From: Holothuria scabra
Lineage: Eukaryota; Echinodermata; Holothuroidea; Aspidochirotida; Holothuriidae
DNA length: 64,000 nucleotides
NCBI GenBank assembly: GCA_037179385.1
Contig: CM074187.1
Span: 9,921,450 to 9,985,449, forward strand
Direction: 5' to 3'
Shown one piece after another: positions 13,981-26,377 of this stretch. The notes beneath the pieces are model-generated. The model had not been told where the DNA came from and did no database searches. It saw only the letters and a program-made list of their open reading frames with translations. Position 1 is the stretch's first letter. Every line of letters starts with the position of its first letter. The translations under genes were made by a program, and so were the position numbers.

Positions 13981-14372
13981 ACGGACTTATATACATGGAT
14001 AGAGCATGTAACGTGTACGTCCTATCCGTGGATTGTCGCTACCGACTAGGACAAAAGAGGCGCACCAAGATGGCCGCCGTAAAGCTATAAATCGTCTGTT
14101 TTGACGACGACGCTGTAATATTTCAAACAAAAGTTTAACTTTAATGGAAAACAATATCATATTCCTGCACTTACGTGTAGTGATTTTGACTTTACCTTAC
14201 CATATTTCAGAAATATTTCAATTTTCTTGCAAAATATGGTGGTATACTTGAGCAAGTCCAAACTTTCACACAAAAACATAGAAGACGGCCATATTGGTGC
14301 GCTTTTTCTAACACGTATGGTAGCGACAATGTACCGTGCAGTATGCTCTGTCCATGTAAAGGAAGTCCGTAA
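13981..14372. mobile_element. MITE-like inverted repeat (392 bp)
   Basis: Left arm 13981-14078 and right arm 14281-14372 are imperfect reverse complements, sharing ACATGGA-AGAGCAT, CATTGTCGCTACC-like and GCGCACCAA-ATGGCCG blocks. The 200-base centre is AT-rich. Target duplication not resolved. Confidence 0.7.
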
Positions 14373-14658
14373 TCAGGACTCAAATGTTGCATATTCAGGG
14401 CACAGACTCTCAGCAAATTTCGCAAAAAATTTTGTCACATGACTCTCAAGAGCCATTCATGAAATGGGACAGGATGAAATAGGATAGTCTCTAAAACAAA
14501 AGTGCACGTTAGGCAGTTAGGAAGACACCATTTCCTATCTAAGGAGCATTTCTTTTGTTTTTCTTTACGTTTTATGACAGACTTCCTTCTGAACAATTCC
14601 ATTGAATTTGAACGAGATTACACGAGAATCATTGCAGCATAACAAACTTCACATTCCT

Positions 14659-14903
14659 TACACTCTAAAAAAATATTTAAACGATTTTGTTTAAAAATTA
14701 GGATACTCACGAAAATGAGTATTTCTACTCGAAATAAGTGAGTACTTCAACTCAATTTGTGTAAAATTTTGCACAAATTCAGCAATTTGTGTAAAATTTT
14801 GCACAAATTGAGTTGAAGTACTCACTTATTTCGAGTAGAAATACTCATTTTCGTGAGTATCCTAATTTTTAAACAAAATCGTTTAAATATTTTTTAGAGT
14901 GTA
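14659..14903. mobile_element. 245-bp foldback MITE with TA target duplication
   Basis: Between two TA dinucleotides the sequence begins CACTCTAAAAAA and ends with its reverse complement. The ~100-base arms are almost perfect inverted copies. The centre holds two copies of a 26-base, itself near-palindromic unit (around GTGTAAAATTTTGCAC). A TA target site is typical of Tc1/mariner-type non-autonomous elements. No coding capacity. Confidence 0.88.
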
Positions 14904-17794
14904 GTGAGAGGAGGTTTTTCCTTTTAAGCATTCCCTTTAACGATTGAGGAATATCCCTTAATATGAAAAGTGTTCACAGCAAATTTTATTTTGTAACTTA
15001 CTTGTTTTCTGTACTTAATTTTTAATCCCACTACATGATTTTATTTAGAGCTATAACTATTTTAATTGCTATGATGAATTTCCTGTGTGTGGGAATAGAA
15101 CCGTCAAATTGATGGGGCTATAACGTTTCAAATTTGATCATGCAAGAATTATTTTGGAAGTATCGCTTGTTATCAGTATGGTTTTTTGTTTTCATAAAGT
15201 GTGCATTCTTTCCGTTCACTGATTTGATTGGCAATTATCAAACCGTAGCTCTTCTCTTTAATTACACATTCATACGCTTAACTGAACCATGTCACTGTTT
15301 TAGAGTGTTCCATCTGGCTTTGGAAACCCTTCTTATTTGGTAGAATCACACGGCCGTACTTACTATTTTCCCGAGGGTTTGTACACGAAGCCCGCATGTC
15401 CAATGAAAACACAAATTCACATGGGATCGTTTTCGTCACGGGTTTGCTATGGCACGGTTGTTGTGTATAAACACAATGCATATCATTAGAGTTAGGGTAA
15501 ATGGCGATCGGATTACTACCGACCGTCGATCCGTTGCAAAATTTCGTTTATAATGTGAAATATCAATGGTTTTACTAATAGCTTATGACACATGATTACC
15601 CCCAAATACCCCTAGGGTCGTGGCAATAGAAATAGAAAATCAACCATATTTTAAGAAAATTCGTATGTCTTTTGCTTTTATTACCTAACTGTATCATGTA
15701 ACCATTAATGGAGAAGATTCTTTGCGAAAAGAGTGTTGCCTGAGAAAGAAAATTGTTCCAATTCGTAGAGGTGAGGGAGGGAAAATAAAGTAATCCCTTT
15801 CAGGTGAAATCACTTGACTGACAGATGCCTTTGTTCTCATTTCCATCAGCTCTAGTTTTTTCGTTGATTTTATTGATTAAATTTTATTGTAAGATTTTGT
15901 AAGAACAGTGGTAGCAAATTTCCTGTAGTAAGGAAGGCAAGTATTTCCTTTGTGCCCATCGTAACATACACCTCTTACTGGGGGGGGGGGGGGGGGCTCT
16001 CCCTAACAATTATAAATGAGGGAACTATTGCGAGTGACTTTTGTCTCGTGATCATGCCTCTCGCAGAGAGTGCTTTCCAGTGATTCCAAAAACTGAAAAA
16101 TTTGTGATAGTTCGGCTCAGTTATTTTTTTTCTTCCCAGATAGAATTCCGACGTTAGCGAGTTTTCGTGTGCCAGTGTATTCAAATATGTGTATCTTTTA
16201 CTGTTTATTCAACAAACACATGAATTGCGTTCAATCCTCCATTCTGCCATTCTTGATGAGAGATCTATTAAAACTCAACTTTTAATTTAGAGTTTAGTCT
16301 AATCATCCCGATACTAGGAAAAAAGCCCAAGATTATAACAAGGAAACTCCTCACTCATCTATTAGCCTACTTATGAAAAAGGTCTTTTTTTCCAAAGTCC
16401 AGATTATGAACTTTTCCAGCTGCAGATGTTTTGTCCTTTCATTTGTCTGATCGTTTATCCTTCTTTCCGACTAGGCCTACTTCCATCTGTTTTAACCGCG
16501 TATCGGACAAACTTGCACAAGCCAAAGAGTGAATTTAGTATCTCTTTATTAGAGGGAAAAGGGTGAATTCAATCCATCAGAGTGTTAATTCACTTCAAGA
16601 ATAGCGAAACTCACTCAAAAAGAGTGAAATTCATTAAAAAAATGGGTGAAAATTCACTCAGTAACTAGTGTCATCAGGATCAATCTTTTTTAAGAGTGGT
16701 TCCTGAAGGCACTCCGCTTAGAGTGAAACTTTGTTCTTTTGGAGTTAACTTTTCAACTGTCTCTCTTGTAAAGAATGAAATTTCACTCTTTTAATTTGTA
16801 TTTCATCTACCAAATCTCAACGAAAACCACAGCCCAAGTGAGCGTGATCCAGAGCAGCGGTACACGTGCAGATTGACAGAGGGTCATTAGATTGCTCTCT
16901 CTGAGGTTATGCAGTAAGTTGCATGATCACTTGCATGGGGCACCTGAGGGTGTAAGGGGACGAAACTACATTCCTATGAAAATGTTTAACACGTACGAGT
17001 TCTAATATGCAATCCGATATCTCACATGCTACTTTTTAGAAGTAAATTTTGCGCTCTGATATTATACGTATCTTTAGAAATTAAAAAGAAAAAAAGGGAA
17101 TTGCGAATTGGGTATGGCCCGATGGCCCCTTGCTAACCCACGCAGACTGCCTATCTGTTTTTAGATGTTTCTCCATAAATGTGTAAACGAATCAAGAGTT
17201 TAATCTAATGCTAATGCAACAACAAAAGAAAACTATTGTGCTAGGACGTAACAATTTTCTTTTGTGATTATTTTCTTCCCCTTTTTAAAAAATAATAGGC
17301 GTAATAATAAAAAATTCGATAACTTCACTTTTATATAGAGGTCCCCAAACAAATATGTTATTTTAAAATGACTATGGCGTATTTGTAAAATACATGAAAG
17401 GAAAATGCTCAGTCAACAAGATAGAATGCGGTTAAGAAAGACAGGTAACCGGGTACCTGCAGAGCTTCTTGAAAAAGAGAAGTCAGGTCTTTTGAAACGA
17501 GAACAAGGTTAAACGTCATCATGCGTTAAGTATGACAAGTGCACAGGTATGATTATTTTAACCAGACTCATTATTGACCTCACCTGTTATCAGTACCATG
17601 GTATTATGCTTTGTTTATGCTGTTGTTTATGGAATTGTTTCGCTTCCGTGGTCAACAGTGGCTGGAGTATTACTCTTTGTTGACAGACCTACGGACACCA
17701 ACGTTATTGCTCACCTACTTCGTTTCTAGGAGTAGTAACAGCGTATAGAACCAGAATGCAAAAATGCATTGAGGTTTCGATGATACATACATGC
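14904..17794. other. Unassigned apart from GAGTGAAA MITE copy a
   Basis: No credible coding frames. A G-run lies at about 15980. No inverted termini found around it. Confidence 0.5.
16526..16800. mobile_element. GAGTGAAA-type MITE, copy a
   Basis: Many GAGTGAAA/TTTCACTC motifs in both orientations flank a centre with TTTTTTAAGAGTGGTTCC and AGGCACTCC. The same plan and centre recur at 37884-38145 and 45309-45545, so this is a repeat family. Exact ends are not fixed. Confidence 0.7.
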
Positions 17795-19165
17795 TCTTTT
17801 CAATAAAATGCTACATTTCTTCTAACAACTGGTGACCCAAAGTGACCTTCTCTTTTCAATAAAATGCTACATTTCTTGTAACAACTGGTGACCCAAAGTG
17901 ACCTTTGACCCCACCTGTAAGTAACTGGTTTTTCTTTTAACCAAAACATTTCTATTTTCAACAAGCCAAATGTCATACTGTGCCTTAAGATATTCTGCAA
18001 ACAAGGTTTTCAGAGTTTGATGCCAGGTGATACCAGATGACCATAGACCTCCACCGAAAACAACAGGTACAGTACTTTCAACTCACCATAATACATCCAC
18101 ATACTAATTAGGAAATCCATCCAAGTTTCCTACCTTGAGATATCCCATTTTGACAAGTTTTTCAAAGTTTGACCGATCATGACCCCAGATGGCCTTTCAC
18201 CTCCACAAAAAAACCTTATACAGACCATCTTCTCACCGTAACTCATCCACATACTAATTATGAAATCCATCCATGTTTTGTACCTTGAGCTATCCTAAAC
18301 AAGGTTTCCTGAGTTTGAACCCCTATGACCCCAAATGACCTTTGACCTCTGCCAAAATCAAAAGAGGTTCATCCTCACATCATAACGCATCAACATATCA
18401 AGTTTGAAATCAATCCAAGCTTCGAACCTTGAGATATTGTGTTAAAAAGATTTTCAGGATTTGTCCCCTTCTGCCCCCAAATGACCTCTGACCTCCACCA
18501 AAATAAATAGGATTTTTTTTTTACATCATAACGCATCAACATATCAAGTTTGAAATGAATCCAACTTTCCTATCATGATGTTTCACGTAAAAAAAGGATT
18601 TCGGGGTTTGACCCCATGTGGCCCCCAATGACCTTTGACCTCCACCAAAATTTATTGGGTTTTCCTTACATCATAATGCATCAACATATCAAGTTTGCAA
18701 TGAATCAAAGTTTCCTACTTTGAGATAAAGTGTAAAGCAGGATTTCGAGGTTTGCCCCAACGTGACCCCAAATGATCTCTGACCTCGACAAAAATTAACC
18801 TTCCTTACATCATAACGCATCAAAATATCAAGTTTGCAATGAATCAAAGTTTCCTACTTTGAGATAAAGTGTAAAGCAGGATTTCGAGGTTTGACCCCAC
18901 GTGACCCCAAATGACCTCTGACCTCCACAAAATCAAAAGGATTCTTCCTTACATCATAACGCATCAACACATCAAGTTTGAATTTAATCCAAGTTTCCTA
19001 CCTTGAGATATTGTGTAAACAAGGATTTCGGTTTGTGACCCCTGTGACCCCAGATGACCTTTGACCTCAACCAAAATAAATAGGGTCCTTCCTCTCAGTA
19101 TGGGTATCTGTGTACCAAGTTTGAGAACTGTCAGATCTTTCCTTCTCAAGATATCGTGTAAACAA
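17795..19165. repeat. ~143-bp tandem satellite with DR1-like motifs
   Basis: About eight or nine diverged units repeat the pattern CATCAACATATCAAGTTTGAAA, CCTACTTTGAGATA-, GACCCC and TGACCTTTGACCTCC-. The copies of TGACCT-N-TGACCT start at 18336, 18482, 18629, (18773), 18912 and 19055, spaced 139-147 bases apart. The first part holds a 57-base direct duplication (about 17793-17907). The repeat is followed directly by a CA/CATA microsatellite. Confidence 0.9.
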
Positions 19166-19169
19166 GCAA

Positions 19170-19255
19170 AGTGTCACAAACACACTCACATACACACACA
19201 CATACGTACACACACATACACACGCTCCTACACACATACATACACACACACGCCA
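19170..19255. repeat. CA/CATA microsatellite
   Basis: CACACATACA-type repeats with interruptions, directly after the 143-bp satellite. The small open frames here merely translate the repeat. Confidence 0.9.
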
Positions 19256-21584
19256 TCATGAATGCATAGGTTTCTCTTTTCATCGAAACCAAAAATCCGA
19301 GCTATTGATCAAAGCGGCCATTATTGAGGTCCATGAACCTTAAATCGACTTGATTTTACAGTCTTTTAAACAATTCCCCACCCTCATATTCACTGAAATT
19401 GAGGGAAACGAGAGGTATTTTAGTGTAAAACCATCCATGATAAAGGAAAGCAAAAAATTTGAAATATTAAAGGGCAAGAGCAGTCACCCCAACTTGAAGC
19501 AGTGTAGTAGACTGTCGTGTTTCATGATTGGTTGTTGAGAGTCACGTAACAACAATTTTTCTCTTTAAACGTGAAATTTACTAGAAGTGAATGCTTGGTT
19601 TACCTTGAAGCGAATGCAATATTGAAGTCATAAATGGAAGAAACTTTGAAGAGAAAAAAGATGAAAACTGTTACATTTTGCTGTTGCTTCAAAATGAGTT
19701 TGAGGCGACTGCTCTTGAACTTTAAAGCCGATCAAAGCTGTGTTATGACTATATCGACTATATCAAGCAGATTGTTCTCAGTGACGTCACAACTAGGCAT
19801 TAGTAACCGTCATGTCTGAGGGTAAATCTGTAGGGAAAAATATAGCAGTTACCCTCAGTCAAACATGGCTGAAATACTCCACTTGAAAGCTCCTTTGATG
19901 TCAAGTGAGAACAGTATCTTTTGCAAAATTGGTGTATCCTATCTTAATTTGAGTCATAAAAATGTTGCATTCTACGGACAAAATTCGACGCCAACTGTTT
20001 GATGGTTTACCTATAACTAATTGTTAATGTACTAAAGCTATCTCTTTCATAAAGCTACGCTTTTCACTTAAAATAGATGAAATGTGTTAATTCACCTTCG
20101 TGCAAAAAGGTTGGTATAAAAAATTATGTTCACCGAAACATCTTTGAGATAAGCTATAGAAGGTTTGTGAAAAGCAATTAAAAATAGGCGATGACTTAAC
20201 ACACGTTTGAGGTCACGTGACAACCTCACCCCGAGACCGTGACCTGCATTCAGCATTTGTTTGTTGTCATGCAAAGATGAGTGGAGTAATAGTTTAGCTT
20301 AATTAAGCAGCTGTGTTTAGTGTTAAAAACGAGAACCATGCCTGAACGTATGCCTAAAAGTTAATATTGTTGAAACTGGGTAGTTGTAGCAATCTCAATT
20401 GGTAACCCAAGGGAATAAAGTTGTGTCTGAAGGTTGGTAACAAACACATTTATGAAAGTGGAAAGAAAATAGCGTGACACAGGAACATGCGTTGATGCGA
20501 AACAGTTTTACTTCACTTGAACATAATCATTATGGAATAATAAAACAGTTAAAGAGGCCATTTTTGGCTTGTATATCTGGTCACTGTGGTGGGATGGTCA
20601 CGGTAGTCGTAACAAGAACCCCCCAGTTGGGAACCTAGTGCTGAGATAGTTTCGGGTCGAACAGATTACTGAACATAACATTGCATATTTGAACATCACT
20701 CTTCGTGTTTTGTCTATGTACTTATTATTTATCGGTAGCATGGCAATAAATAAAATCTCAAAAAGAGAATCAAGAACAAACAGAATCAGAATATAGTATC
20801 ATTTTTCATCTAAGCATTTCAAGACAGCAAAGCACTTAATACCCCTTCCCCAGACGGTGGTTAAGAATGGGGACGATTAGTAGACCTTTCCCTTCCAACA
20901 CCAAAACTGACTAACTACATTCGTTTTTTCTAGTAACATTCTGATCTCTTTGCAGTTTGCTAATTTTAAATTTTGCAAACGAAAGCTCAAATCGGCGACG
21001 GCTTATATAGATTCTACTTGGAAGCATGGAAATCCCATTTCTGGCTATCTAAAAAGTGGAGATTTTTTCACAAATTTCTGTACGCTCGGCGCCAACCACT
21101 GTCGGCGCTCCAGCTTTGATAGCCTTTCTTGAAAAATTACATTTTCGGAAGAAAACCTCTTGCCCCCAAATTGAAATGCTTCCGTATGCCTTTGCGCATT
21201 GGCTGAAACTGTTTTAGTCAACCTGTAGTTGTTAGTTTTAATTAGATTGGATCTGAAGACTCACCAACAAGTCAACATACAATCAAAATATTTCCTATGT
21301 ATATGTACGCTACGATGTTACATGATTTATGTAACTCGTTGACTTAAAAATTTTTTAGAAAAAGAATATGACATCACATATCAACAAATTAAAATAAACT
21401 TACAATAAAAAGAAAGCACACCAGTCCAGTCATTTTGTTTTATGTGTATTGGCGATGTGTTATTTTGTTACAATTTTAAATGAGTATTGTATGTATGGTC
21501 CTTCCCGAAATTGTTTTTATAATTAACTTGCTGATTTCTGAGGCGCATACAAACGATCAAAAGAAGGGATTAAATTACTTTTAT
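19256..21584. other. Unassigned 3' flank
   Basis: AT-rich. A string near 19510 (TTTCATGATTGGTTGTTGAGAG region) resembles 31225-31260. A reversed form of the CGCTCGGCGCCAACC module occurs at about 21080-21110, so decayed transposon sequence is present. Confidence 0.5.
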
Positions 21585-21727
21585 CTTTAAATACTGACCC
21601 TGAGCAATCTCTCCCCAGAATTCGACAAAGCCGCTCGCAAACTCACAAATTGCGATGAACATTTTAAAGATGGAGTTAGTCATTTACACTCATCAGTTTT
21701 TCGGGTGGTTCTGTGACCATCTCCTAG
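21585..21727 (+). repeat. Dispersed ~140-bp conserved block, copy 1
   Basis: Roughly 75% similar by eye to the reverse complement of 25865-26015. Shared blocks are TTTAAATAC, CGACAAAGCCGCTC, CAAACTCACAA and CATTTACACTC. One minus-strand frame of the partner is open but this copy is interrupted, so I treat it as a repeat. Confidence 0.55.
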
Positions 21728-22179
21728 TTTGTAGGTTATTGTCGAATAGGTGATGCCTGAAGACTAAAATTATGTTGGGATTTCAATTGCTTAAAGTCTC
21801 AAAAAATTGCTCAAATCATGATTAAAAAAAGTAGTCTTACCATTAACTCCAGCAATAGAACCATGTTATCAAAGCATTATCCATTAAAGTAGTTACAGAA
21901 ATTGCCCCATTTGAATTTTGCCCCCCCCCCCCCCGTCGGGGAAGGTCGGCGGTTGTGTCGGGGAGGCCTAAAAATAATGAAAAAAAAAATAATAAAAAAC
22001 CTACAAGGATTGAAGTTCTTAGATGGGTGATCTTGAACACATTTTTGTTTTGAAATGCTATTTCAATACATTTCGGAATCGATTTTCAATCACTTCTTCT
22101 TGGCTCCATTTTACCTCATTTAATGTACCTTGTCCTATCTCTTCCCCCATCGGGGTAGGACTACAATTTCCTTTGGGTG

Positions 22180-22421
22180 CAGTGGTGGAGCTACCATATA
22201 GTCCGAGGGGGCGGTCGCCCCCCTTGACGGATTCAAATTGACTGTCAGCGCCCTTTTTACTCTTTTTTACAGTATTGAGGCATATGTATCTACCTACATA
22301 AAAGGGCCCCTACAGACAAAATTTCGCCCCCTCTGACCAAATATTCTTGCCTTACAAACTTTGAAGCGCCCCTTCAGGCTATCATTGCCCCCTCTGACTG
22401 AATTCTCTTCCTCCGCCACTG
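22180..22421. mobile_element. Short hAT-like MITE, 242 bp
   Basis: The left end is CAGTGGTGGAG and the right end is the reverse complement of CAGTGGCGGAGG. The flanks are TTTGGGTG and TTTGGGGG, a 7-of-8 match as expected of an aged hAT duplication. The interior alternates short C/G-rich blocks with AT-rich sequence. Confidence 0.8.
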
Positions 22422-23299
22422 TTTGGGGGGGGGGGATAAAAATGAACGTAAAGGACTGAAGTTACTGGATGGATGATCATTAAACTTTTTTTCTTCATGA
22501 ACTATTTTTTTCTTTTGTAACGCTATTTTAATGCATATCTAAATTTGTTTTAATGAATTCTTACTGGCTCTGCTATCCCTCATCCCGTTTTCAGTCATGC
22601 TCCCGTCGGAGGAGGCTGCCTTTCCCCTGTTGTTGAGAAAATCCAATTTCGTCGGGGAGTCTTCATCTATAGGCCCACGATAAAAGATGTGGGCCTGGTA
22701 AACTTCAGTCACCCGGACGATCTTCTTGATTTTGCTCACTAGAAGACCGTATTCTTCAAAGAAACTCACAATTTCGAATTTTCCTTAGAAAAATGGACAA
22801 GAGGTTGTTCATGTGCATGCAGTACCCAATGCATCTGCCATCTGGCCTGCCGCGACAGTCGAATTCTAGCAACGGGAATGAAAATCGGACATGCCGTTTC
22901 AGCTATGCATAATAATGAACAGTAGCGTGAAAATGTCTCCCAGTAAGTCTGACAGAGAATTCATTTGAAGCCACCTTGTAATGTGACATATTTTCAAAAT
23001 TTCAAATACGTTGGAGGTAAAATCATTTATAGTCTGGAGTTCGGAAAATCACGAAGAAAGTCCCATATATTTAGCGGACCTTGCAATGAAATGCAACGAA
23101 GATTTCTAATAGAGGCAAAACACTAGTATGTTTTCAATTCCGTTGCATAGTTTTTTTTCACGAATAGAGACAAGAACATTACATGTAATTGTAGCACTAC
23201 CTTTTATCTGGTAATTTTCTGATCAGTCAGCAAGTTAAACTTTTTCTATTGAAGTGAAACTTTCGTTCCAAAGGAAAGCTCTAAATAACGACTGCTTCA

Positions 23300-24268
23300 T
23301 AGACCTATCCATGGGCGTCCGCAGAAATTTTTATAAGGGGGGGGGGGGACAAGAACATTCATGGATGATTGAATTGTGTACACTATCTAAGCGGAGCGCC
23401 ATCATCGGTTGGGGCGGAGCGTACAAGAAAATTTTGGGCCTTACAAACCCTCCAGATTGCCCGAAACGACACTTGGCGAGTGTTATAAGCTGCATGTACC
23501 CAGTCCTCAAACAGGAATTTCATGTCTGTAATTTTTAGATTTTTAGAATTTTCAATGCAAAAAATTGTTGAAGGGAAATCTGCCTCTCGGTAACGGCCTC
23601 GCACGCCTATGCACGATAAAACTTACAACTGTCAAACAGCCTATATAGGCCTTTGTCCGTTACCTAATTATGAACCATGCATACACCCCTCCCCCCACCC
23701 CCGTATTCACCTTGTATATCCAAGTTACACCCGCGCGTCACCACTTGAGATCAGCACGGGACCAAACCAAGACCAACGCATTCATCAATGGTCGGATGCC
23801 ATATGTACACTACACACCTGACAACTAGGCTAGTACATAGTTTTTACAATTACAAATTTCCAATGGATATCACGAATGATGGTCCCCAAATTACGATTTC
23901 ACTATTCAGCATACTGCACCATCTTCTCTTTTGCTATTCCTGGTCAAATGTCCGCATATTTCACGAGTAAAAACTGACGCTGTGAGTGAAGGTATTTTGA
24001 TGATTTATTTTTAATTTTTTTTATTTTAATTTTTAATTATTTTTTTCACAAGTTTGATTTTCCGGGGGGGGGGGGGAGTTCCCCCTCTTGCCCCCCTTGC
24101 GGACGCCCATGGACCTATCTCCAAACAGCAATTACAATGAATTATGGGATAGAGTTTTGGGTGTACGTCAATTTTCACCATAGTAAACTAAAATGCCATT
24201 GAGAAAAAGGACAAACACCAAAACTCTATCCCACAATCCTTTGTAAATTCTATTTGGAAATAGGTCTA
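23300..24268. mobile_element. MITE split by the nested hAT-like element
   Basis: Leaving out 23310-24111 and one copy of the 8-bp duplication, the host is an inverted repeat of about 160 bp. It starts TAGACCTATCTCCAAA and ends with an approximate reverse complement; both arms contain GGGATAGAGTTTTGG. The order of insertion is readable: MITE first, hAT-like element second. Confidence 0.8.
23310..24111. mobile_element. hAT-like element, 802 bp, inserted in a MITE
   Basis: Terminal inverted repeats CATGGGCGTCCGCA are flanked by a perfect 8-bp duplication GACCTATC (23302-23309 and 24112-24119). A G-run follows the left end and another precedes the right end. Inside, 23375-23530 carries a module (CTAAGCGGAGCGCCA...) that recurs near 57.2 and 47.5 kb. 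The element interrupts the left arm of another inverted-repeat element. Confidence 0.92.
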
Positions 24269-24269
24269 T

Positions 24270-25560
24270 TTCCAGTTACAAGTCTTAAAAATGCCATTTT
24301 TCGGCCGTCTGAGGGTTAGATATTTTAACAATTTTCTGTACGCTCGGCGCAAACTGATGGTGGCGCTCCGCTTAGGTAGTGTTTTGGCCAAAAAATCCAT
24401 AACAGAACAAAGCATGCTTGCAAATTATACTTGTTATGGGGGTAATATTATGAAGTGAAACTTTTATTGCTTAAGAAACCTCAAAAAAAAAAAAAAGGAC
24501 TGCTTTGTTTTAAGGTATACGAGCCCTAGAAATGCTACTTCCTGCTGTCTGGAGGTTCTCAATTTTTCAAAAATTTCTGTGCCCTGCACTTTGAGAGTCT
24601 GTCGGGCAGAATTACATTTTTCGGACAAGAAAAGACGATTCTGCCCCTCCCATTCTGAAACGCTCCCGTACCAGTATGTCTATGTCAATATATATAAAAT
24701 ATAAAACTTCAAATGTATGGAAAGCCAAACTGTTTCCGCGGGAAAATTTTAACGAAAATGGTCTGAGGGCCTTATCTGCACGATGATATTCAGTAACCCC
24801 AACAAATCTACAGATCACCCCTACTTCATTTTACTTTTAACAAGATTAGTTTCATCCATAAAATCCCCACATTTGTCATAGAATTAAAATTTTTCTCCAA
24901 CATAAGCTTCAGATTTTTAAAAGTGGCAAGATTTTTTAATTTCGATGGATAGGTTGTACAATAAGTAACCAAAGCCAACTCTGTTAATCACCCCAACATT
25001 CTACCTAATTTTGCTCTTGGAGGGCATATCACTTAATAAAATACCTCAAATCTTTCATTATAACCGTACCAAAAAAAAAAAAAAAAAAAATCCTGAATTA
25101 AATTCCAAAATTTCTTCAATAAAATGAGCCCTTTATTTTCAAATCTTTGTTCCAAAATGGTAAAAAACTTTTCGAGCAACCATCTAGTGTCGTGTTGAAG
25201 GTTAAGTAGGTAGACCTAGTACGATTAAATGCATAACCCTCAAACATTTTTATCTGTCGCCTATATGACTTTTTTGATTTTGCAAATACGAAGGAAAGAC
25301 TTTTTAATGGTCCTTACAAAAGCCAAATTCCTTTCAAATATTTTTCAATTTAGCCTTTCGAAATAAACTCCCGATTTTTAAGTATTTGTTGAAAAGAGAG
25401 CCAAAAATTTTGCGCGCTACGCGCCTCAAAATCTTCTTAGTCACGTCCCACAGGGGCTTACTCAAAACCTTTGTCGGGGCCTTGAAATGCTGGCCCCCTA
25501 TCGGGGAGCTTGTCCCCCCCTGTCGGGGAAATTCTGGCGCCACCCCTGCCCTTCTCTCGA
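24270..25560. other. Decayed transposon modules
   Basis: Reverse-oriented copies of the module found in the hAT-like elements occur at 24290-24390 and, weaker, 24530-24610. A GGCGCCACCCCTG terminus near 25540 has no found partner. Runs of A lie at 24485 and 25071. Confidence 0.5.
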
Positions 25561-25668
25561 GTAATCTATCATTCTGTATTCATGAATGATGATTTCGGAA
25601 ATATCTATATTTTTTTTTGTAAAACAAAGCAATATTTTCCTTTAACGGACCCTTAGAAAACAAATAAG

Positions 25669-25674
25669 TTTATT
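25669..25674 (-). promoter_or_regulatory. Candidate poly(A) signal for the Hox2-like gene
   Basis: AATAAA on the minus strand, about 550 bases past the stop codon. I noticed no nearer canonical hexamer after the stop. It would imply a 3' UTR of about 570 nt that includes the conserved repeat at 25865-26015. Confidence 0.3.
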
Positions 25675-25864
25675 TGTCTAACCCAAAAGTAATGTTCTTT
25701 TCGTTACTGTAAACGATACCTAACTAAATCCATACATGGAGCTACGGCAACTCGGAAGCTCCATGATCTTTAAGTAACAAAATGGTTACAAGACAAACGC
25801 TTGGTGTAATTGATACTTATTTTTCAATAGTAACCTTTGGTACTTATGAAACAATACCACTGAA

Positions 25865-26015
25865 TTCCATGGCGAGATGTTCAAGAACCACCCGCAAAAC
25901 TGACGAGTGTAAATGGAGAACTCCGCATCTTGAAAATAATAATCGCAAATTGTGAGTTTGAGAGCGGCTTTGTCGAGGTCTGGTGAGATTGCGCGGGGGT
26001 TGGTATTTAAAGTAA
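25865..26015 (-). repeat. Dispersed ~140-bp conserved block, copy 2 (Hox2 3' flank)
   Basis: Inverse copy of 21585-21727, lying about 200-360 bases past the Hox2-like stop codon, perhaps in the 3' UTR. It is open in two overlapping minus-strand frames (about 80 residues each) with no recognised domain. Confidence 0.5.
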
Positions 26016-26221
26016 TGGCGAGCACGGGAAGTAAAGATTTGATCCATTACGTCAACTGGCGAGTTGGTCTTTAGATTTTTTCCTAGATTCATCTTTACTT
26101 AGGGCCCAGTTGTGAAAAAGGTTTTTGAAACACGTAAAAAAAGACATCAACTTATCTAAAATACAAAAATCGCCCAAGTCTAAACATCATTTCTCCCTAC
26201 TTCGTGACGGCTTTCTAACTT

Positions 26222-26377
26222 TTAAGTAAAATAAAGAAATTCTGCTTGACGTGGATCTGACTTATTACCATCTGGCTCGTTTTGATTAAGATAGTTAACA
26301 TCTTTTTCTCTGTGGTCAGCCTGTTTCTTCAGTAATCTTTTCTCTTTCATTCGTCTGTTTTGAAACCAAATCTTCAC
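26222..26377 (-). CDS. Hox2: Hox2-like coding exon 3 (recognition helix and C-terminus)
   Basis: The acceptor TTCGCAG is followed by GTGAAGATTTGG, which restores homeodomain position 45 onward ([14 protein letters not shown]) with no phase shift. The exon gives 51 residues and then a TAA stop at 26224-26222. After the homeodomain comes a short, charged, Asn/Gln-rich tail ([10 protein letters not shown]... ending FLYFT). This is far shorter than the long C-termini of vertebrate Hox2 proteins. Further 3' exons are not required, because the frame ends in a stop. Confidence 0.93.
   Translation of the reverse strand: MKIWFQNRRMKEKRLLKKQADHREKDVNYLNQNEPDGNKSDPRQAEFLYFT

Noticed and set aside
17795..19165. 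CRISPR-like array
   Set aside because: The ~143-bp units are diverged throughout, with no short constant repeat and unique spacers. This is eukaryotic satellite DNA.
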